A DNA stretch of 64,000 nucleotides from Orientallactaga sibirica. Lineage: Eukaryota; Chordata; Mammalia; Rodentia; Dipodidae. Made by a program: the position numbers and the translations under genes. The notes below the pieces were generated by a model, which saw only the letters and a program-made list of their open reading frames with translations, was not told where the DNA came from and did not search any database. Below are positions 1-19,600 of this stretch, piece by piece (the stretch's first letter is position 1; every line of letters starts with the position of its first letter). Where the stretch lies: positions 29,087,001 through 29,151,000 of the forward strand of contig JAEOAD010000025.1 in the NCBI GenBank assembly GCA_036365145.1. Direction: 5' to 3'.

Positions 1-8527
<8,527 letters not shown>

Positions 8528-9590
8528 CCCACCATCTTCCTGCAGGCTGGGCCACAGACGTACCTCTGTCCCTGTGTCGGCTGACCTCACCGAGACATCT
8601 GGACAGCTCACACCGTCTGTAGCTGTATTTGAAAACTTAGAACACTTGGGCTTCTCTGCTTATGTTAAATGGCCACAGGTGGAAGAGTGACGCCATCTGA
8701 CCAACAGAGCCAGCGCCACAGCATCCCCACTGTGTTCCCAGAGGTCACGCTCTCAGCCATGCGTTCGCACAGCTTTAAGGGCCCAGGAGTGCCAGGCAGG
8801 GATGAGCTGGCACAAGTGTGGAAGGGAGTACAAAGCACCGACGAGAAGAGCTGAGGCCAGGCCCACCCCAGCACACCTGCTTCTTACCTCTAGCCGCATG
8901 TTGACCAGGGTTGTGCTTTTAAAAGATGCAGGCCTCCTGGAGAGGGGGCTGTATCTGCATGCGCAGATTAAACATGGTGCTCAGCAACCTGAAACCGGGG
9001 TCTCCGAGTCTGCCTTTCAGTGCTGCCACCACCAAGGTGACAGTGACAGTGCTGACAGCACCGGGCCTGGTTTCTGGGGAGCCGGCCTACAGGGACTTCC
9101 AGCAAAGCTGTTGAGATGGGCTGGCATCTCCCTCACCTCTGCCTCTCTCACGCCCTCAGTTACCACCGCACCAGCTGTGCAATGTCTCCAGGACCGTTCC
9201 CACACACACCGAGTGTGCACACGGTGAGGTGCTCAGGTATCCCCGCCAGGCCCTAAAGCTCCACTGAACTTCTACAAGCCCGGTGCCCATCTTCACACTT
9301 TCACCAGTGCCCGCTATGGTGCTGGTGATGTGTTCATGTTTGGGGGAAGGAGGAGTGATTGATGACAGAGAGGAGCTGGCCAGGTCAGAGGTGACCCTCC
9401 CCTTTGAGGGTCTCGCTCTCTTGTGGAGTAAACTCAGGGTCACCTGCCCAACCTCAGCTCTGAGGGAGTGGTTGGGTGAGGTGGGCGTGGCCTCTCCTGG
9501 CTCTCTGACCAGCCAGTCCCATGGGTAACAGCTCTGTTGTTCTGTATCCCAGCAGTCTAACAACAATGGACACAACCACAGCTGAAGAAT
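8528..9590. other. LRRC71 3' UTR and convergent intergenic segment
   Basis: No coding content. A possible LRRC71 polyadenylation signal, ATTAAA, lies at 8967-8972, about 440 nt after the stop, but the cleavage site is unproven. No repeat recognised. Confidence 0.45.
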
Positions 9591-10589
9591 ATTCAACTTT
9601 TCTTTAAAAAATCTTAAACATGAAAGGAAGAAAATAAGAGTATACATTATCTCAACAGCGAAACAGTCATTTCCATATCTATATTTTATATATTATATAT
9701 ATTTATATATATGTATATATGTATATATATACATCTAGCACAGTGTGTATGTTCATCAGTGGGGAGTGGAGAGAGGACATGTGAAGGACCAATGCTGTGG
9801 TGGCTGCAGGGAAGGCCCTGGCTTAACTCGGGACCCAGCACTCTCAACCCTGCCCATCCATCTCCTAAGGTCTGTCTCCAGCTTCATGCCTACTACACTG
9901 GTTCATTGGCTCTCTGGGGTTAGAACCTCCCTGCAGGCCCAGGAGTCCCAGGCCATACAGGAGTGTCCTGGAGCTCTACGGGGCCCAGGGTGAGAGACAC
10001 CCCACCTACAGGACGGGACAGGACAGTCTGCGCCTTGGAGCTAGCTGAGTGTTGATCAGGAGATGGTGTGGAGCGTGCGCACTCCCTCAGCAGTCCCTCT
10101 GTGACTGCCCAAGCACTCCAGGAACGAAAACACAAAAGGCCAAGTTATTTACAATAGCAGACACACACATGATAGATACAAGAAACCAAAGGGAGGAAGA
10201 AGAGAGGAGGAAGAGGGCGCCCGGTTCTGCTCTGGGCTTAGGGAGGAGGGAGGAATGGATTCCATATACACGGAAGCCTTCTTCCTCTACTGGCATGCCT
10301 GAGGGCGCTGCCCACACTGGGCACTCTGCACATTAGTACCATGTAGCTATGCAGGTGAGGGGCAGACATTGTGGGGCCGTCTGATGTGGCAGCATTCTTA
10401 GGAGGCGGAGGCTGGGCTACAGGAAGAGAACACTGGCACTGGACTGTCCAATCTGTGCTGACCAGGCAACATGCGGGTCTCCCCAGCCATGGCAGCAGCA
10501 TATGAGGGGAGGTTTGGTCTCCCAGCACCCTACTCCAGCTTAGGCCAGTGCTGGTGGAGAGGAGACAGACTGTGTGGTGGTCTGGATGA
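9591..10589 (-). other. ARHGEF11: Inferred ARHGEF11 3' UTR
   Basis: The roughly 1 kb downstream of the ARHGEF11 stop codon on the minus strand is repeat-poor, apart from an AT-rich tract at about 9678-9732. No canonical AATAAA was found on the minus strand. The 3' end is guessed near the A/T-rich 9590-9610 region. Confidence 0.35.
9678..9732. repeat. (AT)-rich simple sequence
   Basis: An almost pure A/T tract of TATATA repeats with occasional G or C, lying between the two convergent genes. Confidence 0.85.
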
Positions 10590-10648
10590 CTATGGACCTG
10601 GTGACGCAGCTGTGTCTGTGGCACTGGACTCTGGAGGGCCTTCAGAGC
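10590..10648 (-). CDS. ARHGEF11: ARHGEF11 terminal coding exon
   Basis: Encodes GSEGPPESSATDTAASPGP then TAG. The human and mouse proteins also end ASPGP/VSPGP as remembered, which fixes the stop. Acceptor CCCACAG. Confidence 0.94.
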
Positions 10649-13600
10649 CTGTGGGAAGATGGTGAGGGTGAGGAGCTGGCCATGCTGGAAGTGAACTCCC
10701 TTGCGATTTGTCTAGAAAGTCCCTGGGTTCCCTTTCCGCACAATCCGTTTGTGGCGGCTTTCTCCTTTAGAAACCCTGTTTTCCTGTGGAGACTTGACAG
10801 ATCTGTGAACGCTACTTCTCTCTGAATAGCCCTGAGACAGGTATATGGTTCAACTTTGAGTCAGGCCCTGGCCTACCTAATCTAGGTCTGAGGCACAGTA
10901 AAGGTGGAACCTGGCTCCCCTGGCACAGTATCTCTACGGCCTGAGGAAAAGTGAGTTCCACATGCATTCTCCATACAGCTTTTCTACGGGCGTCTCTCTG
11001 AAGCGCAGGGAGCGCGCTGGGAAATTAAGGTAAGAGAGGCCTTGCCATGGCCTCCTCTGCTGACTGGTGGGCCACATTTCCTGGGCAGCACTCCCTCATG
11101 GTGGCACACAGGAATTGGCTTCACTCACCTTCCTCAGGACCAAACCCCTGTTCAAGGCTATTTTGGGAGTCAGAGGTCAGAGCTTCCTTGGCTGGAGGTG
11201 AGAGGGAGTGGTCTGTCCATCTGGCTGCCTCCGTGTGGATGCTGCCCACTGGTGTGGTGCCACCAGATGACTCTCCTCCGAGGGACTTGAGCAGCTCGTT
11301 GTGGGCCAGCTCCATGTCCTGGAAGAGTTGTAGGGATGTCTACTCTAGACCTTCAATTTTTTTTTTCTGTGGTGCTAGGGACTGAACCCAGGTCTTGTGA
11401 ATGCTTGCAGTCCTTTTATCCTTTTATTTTTATGTATTTGCAAGCAGAGAGAAAAAGTAGGAGAGGGAGGGAGAAAGTATGGGCACATCAAGGTCTCCTG
11501 CCGCTGTAAAGAGAACTCCAGATGCACGCACCACTTTGTGCATCTGACTTTACGTGGGTACTAAAGAATGGAACCTTGGGCCATCAGGCTTTGTAAGCAA
11601 GCCCCTTTAACCTCTAAGCCATCTCTCCAGCCCCAAGTCCTTCTAATCTTAAGGCCCAGAGCGAAGGCCTCTGTACTGGGTGCTGGGAAAGAGCTGTGAT
11701 CTCAGGGCCTGGTTGGAGAGGGTCTAGGGCTCCAGGGAAGACACACATCTCCCTCAAATGGCTCCCGAGAGCCACGCCTGTGCTCCTTACCTTGAGCCTG
11801 TTGAGCTTGAGGGTGAGCTGCTCGATGGTGTGGAAGATCATGTCCACATCACTGCGGGCCAGCCTGGAGGGTGCGCAGCTGGAGCGTCTCCTATCTACCC
11901 TGCCTTCTCGCTGGGGCCGAGGCTCTGCCTGCCAACCAGGGAGGCTGTCTGGCTGGGAGGTGTTTATGGGTGTCCCTGTAGGCTCCATGCTGGAGTCCAG
12001 AGGCTCTGCTGGCATGCTGACATAAAAACAGTTCCCTGTCCCCATAGCAAGAGAAAGCAATTAGGAAGCAAGCAGAAACATGCAAGTCCCTCTCCCACTC
12101 CCTCAGTGGCCCACTATGTGACACACAACAGGTTGGGGAAGCTTCCACAGACAACCTGGTGCATGGGGGCCCGAGCCACCCACCACATGCCTAGAAGCCC
12201 TTCTCTTCCTAGATGGCAATTTTTCTTAGGCTGGCCACCTGCTCCATGGAGGAAGTAAGGGGAGAAGAGGCAGGGTAGAGTGACGTGTTACGCCAGCAAA
12301 GACAGAGTGGCTCCCACTCATGAAGGAAGGTGACAGAGGGTGGGCTGGTCTTAGGCCTCTCTGGAAAGGAGCAGGCAACAGCCTTTTCCATGAATGTCAG
12401 CTATGTGCCCCATCATCTAGAACCCCAGTGCGTGCGAGGCAGGCAGAGGGAGCTGGGAGGCCGTGCAAGCCGGCTTCCACACTTGCACTAGTGTGGTGGC
12501 CAGGGTTGGGAAGGAAGGGGTGGCCAAGGACATCAGTGAAGGATGGGGGCCCTGGCCACGCTTCCTAATCTCACCCTAGGACCTAGCACAGACTGCTTCA
12601 ATACTGAAAAGATCCTGGAACAGTTCCCAACAAGTGGTTCTGACAGCTGGAGGTCAAAGGTCAGACTTAGTGGCACAGGGTCTACTTCCCATCTTTGGGC
12701 CCAATGGTCACTCCCCACCCACTTCATCTACAACTGAGGGTGCACACAGGACATCTGTGGGTGACAAGCAGGGCTCTGACAGCCTGGCCTGGCTTTGGCT
12801 CAAGGAGAAGTTTATTACCCGTAGCCTGTGCTCCGCCTTCCACTTCAGGTGGCTCAGGCTCTGACTGGCCACTCTCGGGTAGTGCAGGGACAACCTTGCT
12901 GCCCGCCACCTCGGCTGCACCAACACACCACCACCAGGTAGAGGAAAGAGCGAGAGACAAGGGAAGGGAAGGAAAGGGAGAGAGGAAGTACAAAGGAAAG
13001 GACAAAGAAAGAGGTATGGTGGAGGAGAATATGGGAAGAAGGGAAGAACAAAATGAGCACAAGTTCATACACCGCCACGTCCCAGGGAGCTGCAGCAAAC
13101 CGCGAGAGCAGAAGCAGTCACTTCCCAGAAGCCCAGCAGAGCAGGGGACATGGGGGGGGGGACAGCACAGCACAAAGGGCAGACAGGAAGCCCTTGTGAC
13201 AACCCCTCTTCCCTCAGCCTCCGCTTCACCTTTCTGGCTACACTCGCAGGCTAGCCTTCCCTCCTGCAGCTCACTGCCCGGTGTGGGGCAGCCCCACCCA
13301 AGTCTCACTGGTCTGTTCAAACGAGTCTGTCTGCTAGACTTGTCACAGACCTGTCCAAAGTACTCCCCAGCTCAGGGCACCCTCTCTTCTGCCCTGTGTG
13401 CTCACCCCAGACCCTCCCTTACTCTCCGCAACTCTGTTCCTTCCCTTCGTGCTCAGTTGCTCCCTGCAGTACGTGGCTGCAGGGATCTGCCCTTGTCTTT
13501 CTGAGTCAGAGGCTCCTGGAGAGAAGAGCTCATCTTTCCCTTAGACAGTCAGTGAAGAACAGTGCCGGGCACGCCTTTAACCCCAGCACGGGAGGCAGAG

Positions 13601-16600
13601 GTAGGAGGATCGCTATGAGTTCAAAACCAGCCTGAGACTACATAGTAAATTCCAGGTCAGCCTGGGCTAGAGGGAGACCCTACCTGAACACACACACACA
13701 AACACACAATTGGAAGTTGATTTGTGCTGGCCAGAACTGTCCTTTTACCCTACAGAAGGAAGAGAAGGGATGACCTGGACCTCATCTAAAGTCACACCAA
13801 CGTCCAGTGGTGAACAAGGGCCTTGAGCCTCGCCTGCCCAACCCAACAGCCTTTGCACAACACCATGTCTCCTCCTTCCAGACCCTAACTGGCCAGTCTC
13901 TGTTCACACAGTACCCAGGAGAAAGATGAGGAAAAAAGTACCTGCATGCAAGACTTGCCTCCACCCCAGCACAAGTGGGAGCTTGTCTTCCCAGAGCACA
14001 CTCCAGTGTAGTTTACCTTTTCTTACGACTTTGTAACTTCTTGCTGTACTTGAAGCCTCTTCAGCCAAATTCCTATCCAGCTCCGGAGACTCCCAGATCC
14101 CAGAATTCCTGGTCCGTGGGGGCAAGTGTGCCAGAGAGCACAGCGCTCCACCCTCATTTTCAAAATGGCCTCCCTCTGGTCCTAGGACCTGCGTGTTGTC
14201 CCCGTCACCCACAGTGGGGGCTTGCTCAGGGGATCCTGGGTCCCAAGGGTGAGAGGTGACACTGATGACAGAAGGAGTAGGTGTCAGGTCATCCTCAGGC
14301 TCGCTGGCAGCGGGAACTTGCATAGTGTGGCTGGGCTGCAGGCTCCACTGGATCAAGTGCCGCAAGGTCTCCACTGCAGGGGAGACAGAGACACTGTTGT
14401 TCCTGTCCAGTCGGCTGCAGTCCAAGGGCGGGGGGCGCTGGAGTCCTCTGGCCAGCTACCTGATGCCTCTATCCACTCCTATCCACCTCTACTCACCCTC
14501 TATCCACTCCTATCCACCTCTACTCACCCTCTATCCACTCCTATCCACCTCTACTCACCCTCTATCCACTCCTATCCACCTCTACTCACCCTCTATCCAC
14601 TCCTATCCACCTCTACTCACCCTCTATCCACTCCTATCCACTCCTATCCACCTCTACTCACCCTCTATCCACTCCTATCCACCTCTACTAACCCTCTATC
14701 CACTACTCACCCTACCCACCCTACTCACCCTCTCCACCCTATCCACCTATCTACTCCACCCTCATCCACCTCTATCCACCTCTACCTCACTCACCCTCTA
14801 TCCCCTATCCACCCTATCCACCTCCACCTCTACTCACCCCTCTACCCCCTATCCACCTATCCATCCTCACCCTCTATCCACCCTCTACTCACCCCTCCAT
14901 CCCTCTACTCCCCTATCCACCCCTACTCACCCTCATCCACCTATCCACCTACTCTATCCACTCACCCCTATCCACCTCATCCACCCTCTATCCACTCCTA
15001 TCTCACCTCTCCATCTATCACCCCATCCACCCTATCCACTATCCACCCTACTCACCCCTCCCTATCCACCTCTACTCACCCTCTATCCACCCCTATCCAT
15101 CCCTCTACTCACCCTCTATCCCTCACCCTCTACTCTATCCACCCTCTACTCACCCCTCTCCACTCCTATCCACCCACTCACCCCTATCCACTCCTCTACT
15201 CCCTCTCTCCACACCTCTACTCACCCTCTATCTCCACTACCACCCTCTCCACTCACCCCTCTATCCACTCCTATCCACCTCTACTCACCCCTCTATCCAC
15301 TCCTATCCACCTCTACTCACCCTCTATCCCTCCTATCCCATCCTCTACCTCTACCACCCCCTCTACTCACCCTACTCCATCCACCTCTATCCTCTATCCA
15401 CTCCTATCCACCTCTACTCACCCTCTATCCCTCTATACTCACCACCCTCCTATCCTCACCCTCTATCCCTATCCACCTCTACTCACCCTCTACTCACCCC
15501 CTATCCACCTCTACTCACCCTCTATCCACCTCTACTCACCTCTATCCACCCCTATCCACCTCTACTCACCCTCTATCCACCCTATCCTCTACTCCCTCTA
15601 TCCACCCTACTCACCCCATCCCACCTCTATCCACCCTCTCCATCCACTCCTATCCTCCTATCCACCTCTACTCACTCATCCCCCTCCATCCACTCCTCAT
15701 CTATCCACCCTACTCACCCTCATCCCCTCCTATCCACCTCTACTCACCCTCATCCACTCCTATCCACTCACCTCTATCCACCTCACCTCACCTCTATCCA
15801 CCTCTACTCACCTCTATCCACTCTATCCACCTCTACCACCCCTCTCCTCCTCTATCCACCATCCACCCTCTATCCCCCTCTATCCTCCTATCCACCTCTA
15901 CTCATCCCCTCTATCCACCCCTACTCACCCTCTATCCACTCCTATCCACCTCTACTCACCCTCTATCCACCTCTACTCACCCTCTATCCACTCCTATCCA
16001 CCTCTACTCACCCTCTATCCACTCCTATCCACCTCTACTCACCCTCACCCTCCTATCCACCTCCTCACCATCCCTCCACCCCCACCTCTACTCCCCTATC
16101 CACTCCTATCCACCTCTACTCACCCTCTATCCACTCCTATCCACCTCTACTCACCCTCTATCCACCTCTACTCACCTCCTATCCCCCTATCACCTCTATC
16201 CTCCACCTCTACTCACCCCTCTCCTATCCACCCTCACCCTCTCCACCTCTACTCACCTCCCCTCCACCCTCATCCTCTACTCACCCCCTCCCTCCATCCA
16301 CCTCTACTCACCCTCTATCCCTCCTATCCACCTCTACTCATCCATCCCTCTACTCACCCTACCACCCCTCCATCCTCCTATCCACCTCTACTCACCCTCA
16401 TCCACTCCATCCCTCTCATCCACCTCTACTCACCCCCCACTCTACCCACCTCTACTCACCCCTCTATCCACTCCTATCCACCCTCTCACTCACCCTCCTA
16501 TCCACCCTACTCCTATCCACCTCCTCCACCTCTATCCACCTCTCATCCTCTACTCATCCATCCACCTCTACTCACCCCCCTATCTCTCACTCACCTCTAT

Positions 16601-19600
16601 CCACTCCACTCCACCTCCACACCCTACTCACCCCCTCCACCCCTCCTCCACCCCACCCTATCCACCTCTACTCACCCTCTATCCCCCTCTCCACCTCACC
16701 CTCTATCCACTCCTATCCACCTCTACTCACCCTCCACCCACTCACCCCTATCCACCCTCACTCACCCTCTATCCCTCCTATCCACCTCTACTCACTACTC
16801 ACCCCTCTATCCACCTCTACTCACCCCTATCCACCTCTACTCACCCCTCTATCCCTCCTCTCCACCTCTATCCACTCTATCCACCTCTACCTCCTATCAC
16901 CCTACTCACCCCATCCACTCCTATCCATCCACCTCTACTCACCTCTATCCATCCACCTCTACTCCCTCCTACTCCACCCTACTCACCTCTATCCTCTACT
17001 CACCCTCTCCACTCTATCCACCTCTACTCTCCACTCCTATCCACCTCTACTCACCCTCTATCCACTCCTATCCACCTCTACTCACCCTCATCTCCCCCTC
17101 ACCCTCCACCTCCACTCACCCCTATCCACTCCTATCCACCTCTACTCACCCTCTATCACCCTCTATCCACCTCATCCACCTCTACTAACCTCACCCCTAT
17201 CCACCCTATCCACCTCTACTCCACCCCTATCCACCTCCACCCTATCACCCCATCCCACCTCACTCACCCTCTATCCACTCCTATCCACCTCTCACCTCAC
17301 CTATCCATCCACTCCTCCATCCACCTCTACTCTATCCACCCCTATCCACCTATCCACCTCACCCTCATCACCCTCCATCACTCCTATCCACCTCCACTCA
17401 TCCACCTCTACTCCCTCTATCTATCCACCCCATCATCCCTCTATCCTCACTCACCCTCTGTCCACTCCTCATCCACCCTCTATCCCTCCTCACCATCATC
17501 ACCTCTACTCCTCCTATCCACCTCTACTCATCCACTCCATCCACTCCTATCCCTCTACTCACCCCTCCACCCTATCCCTCCATCCTCCTCCACCCACCCT
17601 CTATCCACCCTATCCACCTCTACTCACCCCTCATCCACCATCCCCTATCCACCTCTACTCACCCCTATCCACTCCTATCCACTCCTATCCACCCACCCTC
17701 TATCCCTCTATCCACCTCTACTCACCCTCTATCACCCCTATCCACCTCCTCATCCACCTACTCACCCTCTATCCACTCCTATCCACCTCACTCACCCTCA
17801 TCCCTCTCCACCTCTCTAACCCTCTCCATCCACTCCTATCCACCTCTACTCACCCTCCCTACTCACCCCTATCCACTCCTATCCACCTCTACTCACCCTC
17901 TATCCCTCTACTCAATAATCTATCTATCCACCTCTACTCACCCTCTATCCCACCTCTACTCACCCCATCCCCTCCACCTCACTCACCCTCCCTCCTATCC
18001 ACTCACCCCTATACCCACCTCTACTCACCCCCCTATCCACTCCTACCCACCTCCCTCTACCACTCACCTCACTCACCTCTATCCTATCCACCTCTACTCA
18101 CCCTCTATCCACTCCTATCACCCTACTCACCCTCCATCCCTCTACTCTACTCACCCTCTCCTATCCATCACTCACCCTCTATCACTCCTCCATCCACCTC
18201 CTCATCCACCTCTCCACTCACCCTCTATCTATCCACCTCTACTCACCCTCTATCCCTCCACCCACCTCTACCCTCTATCCACCTCTCATCCCCTCTATCC
18301 TCCCTCCATCCACCTCTACTCACTCACTCCCTCCACTCCTATCATCCACCCTCCCCTCCTCCACCTCTCACCCTCTATCCACTCCTATCCACTCCCTCTA
18401 TCCACTCCTATCCACCTCCTCACCCTCTTCCTCCATCCACCTCTACTCACCCTCTCACCCTCATCCTCTATCCACCCACTCATCCACTCCTATCCACCTC
18501 ACTCACCCCATCCACCTCTACTCACCCTCTGTCCACCCTCTCCACACCCTCTATCCACTCCCTCATCCCCCTCTATCCACCCTATCACCTCTCTCACCCT
18601 CTACTCACCCTCCACTCACCCCCTATCCACTCACCTCTACTCACCTATCCCCTCTACTCACCCTCTATCCTCCTATCCACCTCTACTCCACTATCCACCC
18701 TCCTATCCATCACCCTCTCACTATCCACCTCTACTCCCTCTATCCACCTCCCTATCCACCTCTACTCACCCTCTATCCATCCACCTCTACTCACCCATCC
18801 ACCCTCTCACTCATCCACCTCCCCCTATCCACCTCTACTCACTCCACCTCCACTCACCCTCTATCCCCCTATCCACCTCTACTCACCCTCTATCCACACC
18901 CCTATCCACCTCTCACTCACCCTCTATCCACTCACCCCTCCATCCACCTCTACTCACCCCCCCTATCCACCTATCCTCCTCCATCCACCTCTACTCTCTA
19001 TCCACCTCTACTCCCCATCCTCCACCTCCACCTCCACTCCTATCCACCCTACTCATCCATCCACCTATCCACCCTCCTCTATCCCTCTATCCCCCTATCC
19101 ATCCACCTCTACTCACCTCTCCACCTACTCATCCACCTCTACTCACCCTCTATCCACCTCACCCTATCCACCTCTACTCACCCTCATCCACTCCTATCCA
19201 CCCACTCACCCTCCATCCCTCCTATCCACTCACCCTCCATCCCTCCACTCTCACCCTCACCCCCTATCCACCTCCGATCCACCTCACTCACCCTATCCAC
19301 CTCTACTCACCCTCTATCCACTCCTATCCACCTCTACTCACCCTCATCCCTCCTATCCACCTCTACTCACCCTCTCATCCACCCTATCCACCTCTATCCA
19401 CTCACTCACCCCCCACCTCTCTATCCCTCTATCCACCTCCTATCACCCTCTATCCACTCCTATCCACCCTCTACTCTCACCTATCCCTCTACTCACCCTA
19501 TCCACTCCATCCACCCTATCTACTCACCCTCTATCCACTCCTACTCACCTCTATCCACTCCTATCCACCTCTACTCACTAACCCTCTCATCCACCTCTAC

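Noticed and set aside
14222..17819. Two overlapping + strand open frames of about 990 and 1,190 residues rich in S/T/P/L/Y
   Set aside because: They are translations of the 31-bp minisatellite, which rarely forms stops on the + strand. Overlap in two frames, lack of any family and antisense position in an ARHGEF11 intron rule out a gene.
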